A DNA stretch of 64,000 nucleotides from positions 14,210,694 to 14,274,693 of the forward strand of contig CM033119.1 of the NCBI GenBank assembly GCA_019321725.1. The letters run 5' to 3'. The notes beneath the pieces were generated by a model that worked only from the letters and a program-made list of their open reading frames with translations, had not been told where the DNA came from and did not search any database. Positions 22,301 to 33,399 of this stretch are shown here, piece after piece. The translations under genes and the position numbers were made by a program. Position 1 is the first letter of the stretch. Every line of letters begins with the position of its first letter. Source of the stretch: Paulownia fortunei (taxonomy: Eukaryota > Streptophyta > Magnoliopsida > Lamiales > Paulowniaceae).

Positions 22301-22979
22301 TTATTATGTATAGTGGTTTATCTCATTGTGTTTTTGTATTTGTTTAATGTAATATATAAAAGTTACTCGACACTCTTCAAGTTAATTAGATTATTTATGT
22401 AATACTACATGTGAGATTACAAAACTGAAGTACTTGAAATGTCTATATACTTAAAAGGAGTTGAACTTGAAGAAAGGATGGATATTGTTAGCAAGTGAAT
22501 ATATTGTATGATCCATATAACTACAGATGTCAATGGAATGAAATATCTCAGTAGACTAATATTCAAATAAATTTTACATCATAAACTACTATGGGAGTTG
22601 AGGGTTGTATAGAGGATGAATTAGAGTAACTGGTGAATTATCTGTTTATTAATATTTTGGTAAGACTGATTTTGATTGATCAAATTTCAAATGCTCAAAA
22701 TAAGGTCGATGAAAGGTTATGATTAAGATGAAAGGCAAAAAAGGCACTTAAATAGATTTTTGTGATAAGTAATAATAATCTCTTAATAATAGATAGATGT
22801 GACAATGAGGGATAAGAAATTGCAAGACTAAGTTTCAGGTGATGATCATGTACTTTTTATTTATTTTATTTAGTGGTATGAATGATGTTTGTGATCTCAA
22901 GAAAATGTACAGATATCGGATACTGGACGAGCTATTATGAAATATATTGTTAATATTTGGTTTGCCACTAAAAAAAAGG
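22301..22979 (+). pseudogene. Probable RNase H to integrase zinc-finger stretch of the chromovirus, very decayed
   Basis: It lies between RT and integrase, where RNase H and the integrase zinc finger are expected. Only weak traces are readable, for example GVELEERMDIVSK-like and DVNGMKYLSRL-like strings, and no catalytic residue can be assigned with confidence. The assignment rests mainly on position. Confidence 0.4.
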
Positions 22980-24080
22980 ATATATGTAAAAGTACATATG
23001 TAAGAATGATTTAGTTTTGCTTTTATTTTCAGGTGGAAATAGGAAAGCATTCATGAATTTTGTATATGATAATTGAATTAGATTATTATTCATAGGTTAA
23101 CTGAATATGCTCATTATTTCTCAATTTACCCTAGGTATTCCTTGAAAATTTATGGAAAGATATGGTTTATTAGTATCTATTAGTTCTGATATAGATTTAA
23201 GGTCTTTATCCACTTCCTAGAAGATCTTATATCAGGTATTGAGAACAAAATTATATTTTAGAATTGTGAACATCCATGTATCAATGGGCAATCAGAACAA
23301 ACAAATTAGACTTTTCAAGATATGCTTAGAGCTTATGCATTAGATTGTTGATGTCAATTGGGAATTTTTTTTCCTTGGGTGAAATTTCTTATGACAGCAG
23401 TAATAACACTACTTGGGATAATTCTGTATGATGCATTGTATGATAGAAAATATAGGTAATTGTTTTATTGAAATGAATTTGATGTTCTGTTAGGCTGAAT
23501 ATGGTTTGAGAAATGATAGAAGTGATAAAACAAATTACCAATGTATGGAAACTAGTTAGAGGTGACCATAGAATTATACAGATTAAAGAGGAATATTGTT
23601 GCAATTTATGATAGAGAATCAAATTTTTGAAGGTGTCTCAAATGAAATGGAATATGCAGCTTAGGAAAAAAAAATAAAAAAAATTGGGGATGTTACATAC
23701 AAACTTGATCCTAGGTACATTGATTTATTTTGCATTACTGAGATAATTGGGATATTGTCTGTAAACTCAATCTCTTTGCATCAATATCTCGAGTTGATAA
23801 TGTGCTTCATGTGTTCATTTTAAAGAAGTATATCATGAATCTATTTCAGCTACTGAAGAAGGAACCAATAGAACTAAATTGAGGTCGGAGATATGAAGAA
23901 AGACCCATAAAGATTTTCGTAAGGGATGTAAATCAACTGTAAAATGAGAATATCTCATTAGTTAAAGTACTAAGGAGAAGTCAATCAACAGAAGAAGCTA
24001 CTTCGGAAAGGAAGCATAAAATGATAGTTAAATATCTAGAGCCTTTTGGTAAGAAAAATTTCGGCGATAAAGTTTTTATA
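22980..24080 (+). pseudogene. Integrase with C-terminal chromodomain-type region, chromovirus
   Basis: The core is seen as RLTEYAHYFSIYPRYSLKIY (family: RLTKSAHFLPV) near 23090-23150, then GQSEQTNXTFQDMLRAYALD near 23290-23350 (family: GQSERTIQTLEDMLRAC, where the Glu of the triad is kept) and ILYDALYDRKYR near 23420. Further on, RYEERPIKIFVRDVNQL and ISLVKVLRRSQSTEEATSER at 23890-24010 correspond to the chromodomain-like tail that targets heterochromatin. The frame ends in NFGDKVFIRRGGCNSQ across the polypurine tract. Many stops make it non-functional. Confidence 0.85.
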
Positions 24081-24092
24081 AGGAGGGGAGGA
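24081..24092 (+). other. Polypurine tract of the chromovirus
   Basis: AGGAGGGGAGGA lies directly before the TG of the 3' LTR. This is where plus-strand DNA synthesis would be primed. Confidence 0.85.
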
Positions 24093-26970
24093 TGTAATAG
24101 TCAAGCCTTACACTACTCACTTGACCAATATGATTCAAGAATTATATGCTAATTTTATATGCTACTTGCATTTCTATTGACATTGCATAATTTATTTCAT
24201 TTTATACGACATTCTTGAATATTAAACTTAATTTTGAAGCTCTTGCACAGTATTAGTTATTAAATTTCCTAATCTAAGTAGTTGATTTTATATTAAAATA
24301 AGAAGAAAATGAGGTTGATCAATATTGGATATCGATGAGATATATAAGTTATAATTTTAGAAGTGTTAAAAGTGTTACTAGTAAGCTTATACGGTTTGAT
24401 TTGATTTTATCTAGGTATTTTAAAAGTATATATGGATAAATTGCATATTTGGGACATTGGACATAAAATACTATGATTGAAAGGAGATATTACAATATTC
24501 ATTTATATAAAAGATTATATAATTTTTAATATATACAATCATTCAAAAATCGGGTGACAATCGGGTAAGAAATTAAATGAACAGCTAAAAAATTAGCTTT
24601 TGAATTATCTATGGGATCTTGTGGTAGTTAAAATAGGATGCAATAAAATTAATGTATAGTAAAATACATCTGATCTAGGCTTGAAAGATGGGCGAAAGGT
24701 CAGATTTACACCACAACTTGATATCTCATGCTTGCTACCAAGCTTAAGCAAGCACCTCAAGTGCCACCTCAAGCTTTCCTTCACCCTTAAGCCATGAGAA
24801 CACCCTCATTTAAGCCATTTTCAGCTTCCAAACACACACCTTAAAGTCTCCAAGTTCTATAAATTGATTACAAGTTGAATAAAAGTAAAAGTAAAGGAAA
24901 AGTGATTACCATCAAGTTTAAACTTAAAATCTGCATAGATAACACTTACCTACGGTTTAGCCTTTGGTTTTCAAATTATTCTAAATGGTTTTATTGTGTA
25001 TTAAGCTTTCAATATATGTTATAAGATGTTAGAAAGTTTTTAGTTAGACTTTAGTGCACAAAGAAAGGGTTTTTGATGACAAACACTTAAAAGGAAATAC
25101 TTGTGGCATAAACTATCCCCTTGTTGCTTTCTTGTGTTTTAGACTTCAAAGGTGTATGGTATGTTGAATAAATCCTATAGGTATCATCATATACATGTTC
25201 ATATATGAGTTAAGAGTATTGGAATAAATTTTCATTGGTTAGAAATTGAAATAGGGCATGAAATTGAAGAGATGCTCAAAACTATTACCATGGAATTTCA
25301 AATTCAGATCCATTAGTTTTGGCAAGACTATAGCTTGGTTAACTCTATTTATATTTTATCTAAGTGTGGTAAAAATTTGGGAATGATTGAATATATGTAA
25401 GGGTGCCAAAACCTTTAATGTCATGAAGTGCACAAAACTGTCACGGTAGGAAAAATCTGTTTCACTATGCTGTGAAGGTAGCTGAACTTGGGAAGCTATA
25501 TACGTGAGTTTTATCCATTCTATGACATGGTTACATTGTTTTTGATGTTATATAAGTGTGATAAAAATTCTATAGGTATCAAAATCATCATGCAAATTAA
25601 CGTGACACCAAAAAATATGAAATTGTGAATCTGTCCCATTTGGTTCATTAACATGTTCCAACATAGATGTGGTGCATTTGATCCCTAACATTTACGGGGA
25701 TGCTATAAGAGTTATAATACATCAATTAAATGAGGTTAGTACACATTTAATATGTGGAACAAAGGTGTATAAAAAGTTGTATTCGGTTATAGTTCCTAAG
25801 TGGTAAGGTTGTTTAGTTAAACTGAGATTCAAAATCTTTATACTACATTAGGTAAAATGAACTTGTTAATTGAGGATGGTGATTGATATCTTGTATTTTT
25901 ATAGATTGTTCAACATTTAGGGTTGGGGAGTAATACTTAAGAAACCTAGAAGTAACACACAACCGATCAGTGGTAAGTAAAGATTCATTTACAACTACAA
26001 TACATAAACATAGTAAATGTGTAATTTGTATGTAATGTCATAGATCATAGGTGCATAGTAGAGGGCACACATTACTATCATTCATGTCCATTGAGCATAC
26101 ATACATGGGCATTGGCATGTGCATGCATCATATATGAGCATTGTGATAAATCTTGCATTGCACGATATGATTATGAGAAAGAAAAATATTTTGCTGACCA
26201 CTACTAGTGCACCGAAGCATGCATGGATTTGCATGCTTACAAGTATGCATGGATTTGCATGCTTACAAGTATGCATGAATTTGCATGCTTATATCATTAT
26301 TGGCCATTGAATTATGGTGGTGTGCAGAGCTTTTTTCGGGTGCATAGGATAGTAGCATTGGTCAAGGGCCCAAAAAAGAAATAATTTTGAGAGAAATATT
26401 TTAATATATGGAATTGCATTATGAGTATAGCATTTTGAGATGTATAACTTGATATTGTGGATTATTCTTTGACATGGATAATCTTTACTTGCTGAGCATT
26501 AGCTTATATAGTTTATACATTGTAGGTAAGTCTGGTAATATTTGATATCATGGACTTACTGGGAAAGCCGTTGGGGTTCCTGCAGGTTCTGAGAATCAGT
26601 GTACATGGGTAACAACCTGTTGGGTTGTGTTGTAAGCATATTCAAATTTTTACAATCATTATTATTGCGTAAATTATTATATATATATAAAAGGTTACAA
26701 GATGAAAAATGTCCTTACTTCTTCCGAAAGTATAAGCTATTATTTTGATTTTTGAGTCAATCGTATTATTACTTTGGAATGTCGTGTCTTATATAACTTT
26801 TAAAATTTTATAGTAAATAAGTCTAAGAATAGCATAACTGTGATGGGTATTGTATTTTTATATAAACGATGATTTTTCTATATACAAGGTTACATGTGAG
26901 AAAATATTTTACTGTTTTCTCAAAATACTACATTTGACAAAAAAAACAATATATATATATATATTTATAC
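24093..26970 (+). repeat. 3' LTR of the chromovirus, end deleted
   Basis: It starts TGTAATAGTCAAGCC and matches the 5' LTR up to TATATATATTTATAC at 26970. The last 80 or so bases of the 5' LTR (from CACATGCACACAC to GGGTGTTATA) have no counterpart here; the sequence passes straight into Tat-1 protease. About 30 codons of Tat-1 expected next to the junction are also absent, so one deletion probably removed both. Confidence 0.85.
26219..26290 (+). repeat. CATGCATG-rich minisatellite in the chromovirus 3' LTR
   Basis: Three units of 26 bp (26219-26244, 26245-26270, 26271-26290 partial) share the theme ATGCATGGATTTGCATGCTTACAAGT. The 5' LTR has the same motifs at 19908-19998 in a different arrangement, with one long and two short spacings. 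CATGCA is the RY motif recognised by B3-domain regulators of seed genes; a regulatory role here is only a suggestion. Confidence 0.85.
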
Positions 26971-26974
26971 TACA

Positions 26975-27162
26975 GCTTGGAAGGTGTTAAGAGAAAGCCT
27001 GCCAAGAATAATATTATAGGCTGAAAAATATCTACAACCAAGAACTTGATCATCATGGCCTTAAGAATAGGCTCGAGCCCCAAGGATACACGGTAAATAT
27101 CTTGCCCCATAGGGTTGACCACCCCTCCTCCAAAGCTAAACAAAGTTGTCTCTATAGGTTGC
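26975..27162 (-). pseudogene. Second half of Tat-1 protease domain
   Basis: On the minus strand from 27161 an uninterrupted frame reads QPIETTLFSFGGGVV, PMGQDIYRVSLGLEPI, KFLVVDIFQPIILFLAGF and TPSKL. This is the C-terminal half of Tat protease, including the FLVVDxxxxYNxILGRP region in which ILGRP has become LFLAGF. Its first half is at 38909-39056, on the far side of element B, and the phase agrees across the target duplication. After TPSKL the chromovirus LTR begins. Confidence 0.88.
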
Positions 27163-28741
27163 TGCTACAACTTTTTGTAAGTCTGAGGTAGATCTACAGT
27201 GAAGTTTCTTGAAAAATTTAGGATTACAATTCTAAAAAAATGAAATTTATGTGAATCAAAATATATGAACAATTAATGTATGTTGTAACTAAAGAAAAAC
27301 CAAAGCAATAAAAAGTATTGAGGATTAGGGATCTATTCTTGAGTTTTGGATAGAGAAACTCTTATTTATTCTTTTTACCTCTATTAATTACCACTATGCC
27401 ACTATTGAAATCCATACATAATGAAGGTTTCAATGGAAATATATTATCAAATAGCTCATGCAATAAGGTAATCATAGTATTGTCTTACTATTGTAAATTA
27501 TTCCTTAACGCCAACATTTATTTATGAGATCAAGTATTTATGCACACCTTTATTAATAATAAATCAAGATTTCACATTAGCAGTTGGTGGGGTAAAATCA
27601 TATAATAAGCTAAATGAACCCAAGTATTTATTGTGCCATTAGTGATACATAAATCAATAATCACCACAAAATAAGTAGAGTTTAGATCAAAACTCAAAAT
27701 AATAATACAACATACTTAAATATTTTCTGCCCTTATAACCGTTCATCTTTCTCCATCAAGAGGTTCACCCTTTTTTCTCAACAAAATGAAATTTAAAAAA
27801 ATATAATAAAATTAGAAAAGACTAAAAATAGAAGAGAACCTAGAGAATGCATTTCTATTACTACAAGAAAACTTACATTACTAGAAAACATACATACTAG
27901 AAAACTTAGCCTAAAAAAACCCTTTACCCCCCTTTATTACAAGCTTAATATATGGCCTATTTTTAGTACTTGGAGTATGCTAGATGCCAAACAAATAATG
28001 GAGGAGTTAATCAAGTGATATGCTAGTTGCCAAAAGTTGGTAAGTTGTTACACCAAGTCCTCAAAATTCTCACCTATCGGATTAAATTACATTTTAATGT
28101 TAGATACAGCCCAATTCTGATGATGAGTAAGAACAGATATTGTAGATATTTCAGTGCTAATATATTTTCATATATCATTTGTCAAATTTGGCTGTCGGAT
28201 GAGGGAGATATGGTCAAATTACCGAATCATATCCAAGAGCCGTCCTTTAACAAGATCATTACATTTCAGCCTATATTTTTTCTATTTTGACACATTTTCT
28301 CACCATCTTATCTTCATCAAACTTGTTTATTTACCTCTTTTGTATAATATATCAGAATTTCAGCAAAAAATAAATTTGGACTTAATAGATATGACCTAAT
28401 TAGTTAAATAAGTCAATACTGGGCTGAACTCTGATCCAAATTTTGTGCAACTACTTGGACGAACTTTATGCTATAATCAAGACTGAATCAGGCTAAACTT
28501 CCAACAAAAACATTGTTGTGCTATCTTTTGACTTTCAAATAAAGCAATATTCAGGTTCGTAGGGCTTTTGATCATGAAATTATGCTCAAAATATAAAAAC
28601 TGCATAATTTTGGAAACATATTTCTTTTGATCTTTTTATATTCATTGATTACCTAATACAAAACAATAATAAAACAATAATATTAACAAGAATAATGCAA
28701 GAAAAATATAAAGGATTTGATACAAAGATATGCACTTACCA
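27163..28741 (-). repeat. 3' LTR of element B (1579 bp)
   Basis: On the element strand it starts TGGTAAGTGCA and ends GTTGTAGCA. It matches 37299-38908 with roughly one difference in ten bases by eye, and it lacks a segment of about 55 bases near its end (the TTGTAAAGTCAAATCC region). The starting TGGTAAG against TGATAAG in the other copies is a point change. Confidence 0.9.
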
Positions 28742-28790
28742 AATTCCCCCACACTTAACCCTTGCTTGTCCTCGAGCAAGCCTAAAACAA
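28742..28790 (-). other. Polypurine tract and upstream motif of element B
   Basis: On the minus strand GCTCGAGGACAAGCAAGGG is followed by TTAAGTGTGGGGGAATT and then the LTR. This is a common ending of Athila-type elements. Similar G-runs occur at 29475-29495 (AAGTGTGGGGGAGTTT) and 30264-30310 (GAGGACAATG then TTAGGGGGAGGG). Confidence 0.85.
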
Positions 28791-30427
28791 ACCTAATTTA
28801 ATTCACTTTCGTAGGAAATCATGATTGTATTTAGCATATACAACAAACCTTTAAACCCCTAGGTGACCCATAGATGATGAGTTATAGTCTTGTGAGGGTT
28901 TTCAGCAGTGATACCCACAAACACCTATGATAGTTATTTTCCAACTATTATTCTTAGGAAGCAATAAAGTAATATACAAATAAAATCAAACAAGTGTTAA
29001 GTTTAACTCTTAGTTATTCAAAAGTCAATACATTTCCACAATAAGCATACTCAAGTATGTGTGTGTGGATAGTTAATGTCAATAGTGACGAAACTATACA
29101 TGCTTTAAATAAGTGAATTCTCATAAAATCTTACAAAAACCATCACCTAATCTCTAATGGAAAAGTTAAATATCATAGGCTCTTCATTTGGTGCAAATCT
29201 CCACTATAGTTAAGGCACCACACGAAATCAAAAGGTTTTCAACAAAGGATATAATGGGATCAAAGGGTAGTGATGTGGCTAAGAAATAAAAGGATAGGAT
29301 GCAATAAAGGTTCTTAAAATTTTATGAAGAATTCTCAAACTTCACAAATTTCAACACTGGGATCTATTGTTATTGAATTGGACCCCTTTTATTCATCTTG
29401 CAACATCTCATTTTTAGTTGCAACTCGTAGCACTTTTCAATTTTCTTTTCTTTTTTTTTTTTTTTTGAAGATAAACTCCCCCACACTTATCTTCTATTCC
29501 AACCTGAATTTATTTTGGAAATTCACACTGTCAATGGAATGTTTCTTAAACTCGAAATTATTTTTAGAACAAGGGTTGGATGATAGTACATTTAAGCTAG
29601 GTAAAAAGATATGGTTACAAAAAAATAATTATTTATTGAAAGGCTCAAAGTGGCTCATTAGGAAGATGTTCCCTTAGAACATCACATGGGGAACAAGCTG
29701 ATTTGATAATGGTGCTAGAAAGCCTAATACCTTAATTATATTTCTAGTGGTGCACTATCCATCGCCTCGACAAACCAAAAGGGAAAGTTCTAATACTCAA
29801 CCCCCATATGCTAAAGATCCAAGTGATGATTACAGCAAGGGCTTTAATAACTTCCTATTTTGATATGATTATCTTTATACTAAATAACATAACAATTTGT
29901 GGAAAAAAATTGAGTATAATTATCACAAAAATATATTAACCAAATAACAACATCAAAGTTCAAAACAAGACCCATCATCAATCAAACCACATTATTCATG
30001 CTTAATTTTAATTATTGAAGTTGGAAGAACTTCTACAACTCAAAGAAATAAAATAAAAATAATTGGTAATTCACAAACTTTTGTTAAAAACTTCACAAAC
30101 TGGTCATGTTATGTAAAAAATAGGGATGCATCTCAAGAGTGTTACAATTACCCTTTACTCTGCCACCATTTTTTCATGATTTCAACGGACCTATAAGAAA
30201 ACATGCTTGATATTTTTTTTGAAATAAAATACTAGAAAAATACACATTGAACATGCAAATCATGATATCAACTATCCCTCCCCCTAACATAATCAAGACA
30301 TTGTCCTCAATATCAAAAATATATAGGAAAGTAGAGTTTGAAAGATATCACCTGAAGTGTAGCTAAAAAAATAAAACTGAAACAACACAAAACACACACT
30401 ATTAGATGAAACCATTAATAATAACTA
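28791..30427 (-). other. 3' untranslated region of element B
   Basis: No protein domain was recognised. It includes a (T)n run at 29451-29466 and two extra polypurine-like motifs at 29475-29495 and 30264-30310. Short open frames on the plus strand (for example 29324-29677) are low-complexity and have no family resemblance. Confidence 0.6.
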
Positions 30428-31080
30428 TCATAGACTGATAGTCAAATTCAATTTACATTTTCGACCATTGTTCCTGTTGGACCAATCTACATTGGCCAAC
30501 ACTGGATTAGATTTTGGCATATATGCTAGAAGTTGATCAATCAGCTGGTCAGATGTCGGAGCAGAAATGAAGATTCTTCTCACAGACGGTGAAATAAAAT
30601 ATTTTTTCCTCACAGCATGATCTACAAAAGATAGCAAACCATCATAAAACCATTAATATTAAGAATACCTATAAGTTTTTGGTGAATGTTGAGTTGTGCC
30701 GAAGAGACAACATGGAATAATTCCTCCAGTGTACCAAAATTGTTAAGTAGAATGATGAATGCTTTCGCATTGTTTAACATGTTAGGCATTTTGTCCTAAA
30801 TATGTAACACTTTTAGCTCATCTCCAATGGTCATACCTGTGATATTCTGTACTGTTAAAGATTTTGGGATAACTGCCAAAACTTTGACTCCTCCTATATA
30901 AGTAGAAATAGCAATACTTCCCATTAACCCCAAATTGCCTCCCCCATACACTAAATGAATTTTTTTTTTTGCTAAATTTCTACCAAGGTTATTGGCTGCC
31001 CCTATAAACTCACCATTTTTTCCTAGATTAGATCCACAAAAGACACAAATACTTGCGAGTTGAAGAAACTTCCATTTTTT
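30428..31080 (-). pseudogene. LOG-like: LOG-like cytokinin riboside 5'-monophosphate phosphoribohydrolase, intronless retrocopy
   Basis: Read on the minus strand, nearly a whole LOG protein (about 211 residues; the family is about 200-220) is visible. LASICVFCGSNLG at 31056-31021 is the N-terminal KxxCVFCGSS segment. GAANNLGRNLAKKKIHLVYG then GGNLGLMG at 30990-30910 is the nucleotide-binding region. VKVLAVIPKSLT and TGMTIGDELKVLH follow. FGTLEE at about 30738-30721 is the end of the catalytic PGGxGTxxE motif, but PGG is replaced by LNN. AQLNIHQKLIGILNINGF, GLLSFVDHAV and ISAPTSDQL close the protein, with a stop at 30428. Defects are a TAG at 30796-30798, a 1-base loss near 30645, and no in-frame start ATG. 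LOG releases active cytokinin bases from nucleotides in the cytosol. Plant LOG genes have several introns, and here all segments are fused with none, so the source was a spliced mRNA. Whether element B captured it or it inserted later is open. Confidence 0.9.
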
Positions 31081-31347
31081 TTCTTTTTAAAAGTAAGTTG
31101 TGCAAAAATAGAGTGAGTATGATGCTATTTACTGAGGTGTGAACATATAATGTATTTGTTGCATGTCTTTTTCTTTGTTAGAAAGGTTGAAAATAAGGAT
31201 ACACAAAATTTAAAAATTACCTACTTATACATCAATGTACATGTAGTTATGATTGTGACTCACATCTTTCTCTGGTTTTACGTCCAATAATGGCTTAAAC
31301 GCCCTCTATAGGTTGAGGATATGCTTCCCATCTAGTTTTCTTATAAA

Positions 31348-31790
31348 TTAGAAAATAGGATCTTTTAATGTCAGATTTTCAAGACTATAAAATTCATATT
31401 CATTTTGAAAATGATCACATAAATCCAGAATTGCACGTTGTACCAATCTATATAAATGCGTCTCAAGAGTCAATATAATGTGATGTAAAGACTCCTTACT
31501 TAGTCCATCTATAATGAATTTAAGTTTATCTTCTCGATTTTTAGAGACCATTCCTAAAGAACGATACTTTATGTTGCAAGTCCATCTAGCCAATTGTGAC
31601 AAACTTTCATTTTTTTCGCCCTTCATTTTTTTGAATATGTGCTTTTATCAACACCAGACATGTATCTAGTAAGCAAATCTAGAAACTCGTGTAAAAACTC
31701 TCCTGCTCTTACCTTTACTTCAATTATCCATCGTATGTCATCTGGGATACCCTTGTGTATAATCATCCTGAATCTTTCAATCCTGATTTT
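31348..31790 (-). pseudogene. Unrecognised open frames upstream of the LOG-like copy in element B
   Basis: A 92-residue frame at 31626-31348 begins MKGEKNESLSQLARWTCNIK and contains EDKLKFIIDGLSKESLHHII and HLYRLVQRAILDLCDHF. A second frame at about 31790-31630 (MIIHKGIPDDIRWIIEVKVR, then GEFLHEFLDLLTRYMSGVD) leads into it after a phase change. The amino acid mix is protein-like (helical, Leu/Ile and charged residues) rather than AT-rich noise. I recognise no family. It lies between integrase and the LOG copy, on the same strand. It could be a remnant of the env-like region that Athila elements carry there, or a second captured gene piece. Confidence 0.5.
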
Positions 31791-32057
31791 ATAAATTTTT
31801 AAAATTATATTTTTAGGAAGAAAAGAAAATTGCTTTTTGAGAGTTAGAAGAATGTCACATATTTTGAAAAGAACAAGAAAAGAAAATAAGAAAATAGAGA
31901 AATTTGTACAGAGATTTCAGTTGTTTGGGAAACTGATAAGTCTGACTTTAATAGCCACGGAGTACTGTTATCCGCCACTTAACCGGGAAAAGAAAAAAAA
32001 AGCCTTTAAAACAAATAAAGTTAGAGAAAATAAGTATATATACATACAACACTAATC
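31791..32057. other. Short spacer after integrase of element B
   Basis: No coding pattern is seen on the minus strand. A plus-strand frame at 31837-32055 is Lys/Arg-rich, AT-driven and has no recognised relative. Confidence 0.5.
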
Positions 32058-33200
32058 CTAACAAGGGTTAGAAAGTAAAAGAATTTTCTTTTGTGAAAAT
32101 TGAATTTTTAGAAATGGTTTAACTCTTTGTCCATTTACTTTGAATATGTTACCATTTCTAGCATTCTCAATGTCAATTGCCCTATAAGGATATATTTTTT
32201 TTACAACAAAAGGACCATTCCACATTGATCTCAATTTTCTAGGAAACAAATACACTCGAGAATTATAAAGCAAATTCTTTTGACAAACCTCAAATATTTT
32301 TCTTGAAATTTTGTTATCATGAAAATCTTTGATTCTTGCTTTATAAATTTTAGAATTCTCATATGCATAATTTCTCAATTCTTGAAGTTGATTGATTTGC
32401 AATTTGTGTAATTTTGAAGCTTCATTAAGGTTGAAGTTAAATGTTGTGATTGCCCAATAAGCTTTATGTTCAAGTTCAACAGGTAAATAACAAGATTTTC
32501 CATAAACTATCTTATAAGGAGACGTGCCTAACGATATTTTGAAAGCAGTTCTATATGTTTAAAGTGTATCGGTAGGTCTAAGAGACCAATTTTTATGGTT
32601 TTGATTAATTATCTTTTCCAAAATTTGTTTTATCTCCCTATTTGTAAGTTCAACTAGTCTATTTGTCAGAGGGTGATAAGGGGTTGCGACTTTATGTATG
32701 ATTTCATATTTCTTCATTAAAGTTTCAAAAACTTTGTTACAAAAATATTTTCCCCCATTACTAATAATAGATCGAGAAATTCTAAATCGACTTAAAATAT
32801 TTTTTTTTAAAATTTTTATCACTATTTTATGATCATTATTTCGACAAGGAATGCCTCGATCCATTTTGAAACATAATCTATGGAAACCAATATGTAAAGA
32901 AACCAAATGATAATGGAAATAGTCTCATAAAATCAATACCCCAACGTCCAAGATTTCAATCACTAAGATAGGGTGTAGTGGCATCATATTTGGCTTTGAA
33001 AGGGACCCTAACTTTTGATAATTTTAACAACTTTCGTAGAAAGTGTAACTGTCTTTGAAAAGAGCTAGCCAATAAAATCCACATTGTAAGATTTTTATAG
33101 TGGTTTTAATTGCTGAAAAGTGATAACCACATGCTTGTGAATGATAAAATTTGACAATGTAATATATCTCATTATCAGGCACACATCTTCAAAAGATTTG
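32058..33200 (-). pseudogene. Integrase of element B, frameshifted
   Basis: The zinc finger is decayed near 33180-33000. The catalytic core is in the frame 32906-32559: RGIPCRNNDHKIVIKILKKN, ISNGGKYFCNKVFETLMKKY (family: ISDGGSHF, so the Asp reads Asn), then HPLTNRLVELTNREIKQILE, in which the Glu of the triad is kept. The C-terminal domain is in 32402-32058 with QLQELRNYAYENSKIYKARI, LRSMWNGPFVVKKIYPYRAI and FKVNGQRVKPF, the usual Athila ending. Loss of the Asp and phase changes near 32450-32560 disable it. Confidence 0.88.
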
Positions 33201-33399
33201 ATCAGGATAGTATTTGAATAGGTATGGATCATTCCAATAAAAGTTTTTCAACTTAGCCAAAAACTTTTTTTTATCTTGAGAGTTCCAATGCGATGTCATC
33301 TTTCCTATCATAAGAAAATTAACAATGTCAGCAAACTAAGGTAAAATAGAAACATTAAATAGTTATTCATCAGGAAAGTGTTATTAATGGGTGTGGTTT

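Larger units (their letters stand above)
17750..26970 (+). mobile_element. Tekay/Del-like chromovirus (Ty3/gypsy), inserted in Tat-1 protease region
   Basis: Two direct repeats of about 2.9 kb (17750-20727 and 24093-26970) flank 3.37 kb of internal sequence holding a PBS, traces of RT, integrase and a chromodomain-type end, then a polypurine tract. Very long LTRs starting TGTAATAG, a TGGTATCAGAGC-type PBS and a C-terminal chromodomain region are typical of the Tekay/Del clade. Gag and protease are almost entirely missing: only about 0.7 kb lies between the PBS and RT. It lies in opposite orientation to its host Tat-1. No target duplication is visible, because the end of the 3' LTR and adjacent host sequence appear deleted. 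Confidence 0.88.

Noticed and set aside
29324..29677. Plus-strand 117-codon frame
   Set aside because: It is low-complexity, includes a poly-Phe run from a T-tract, and lies antisense in the 3' region of element B.
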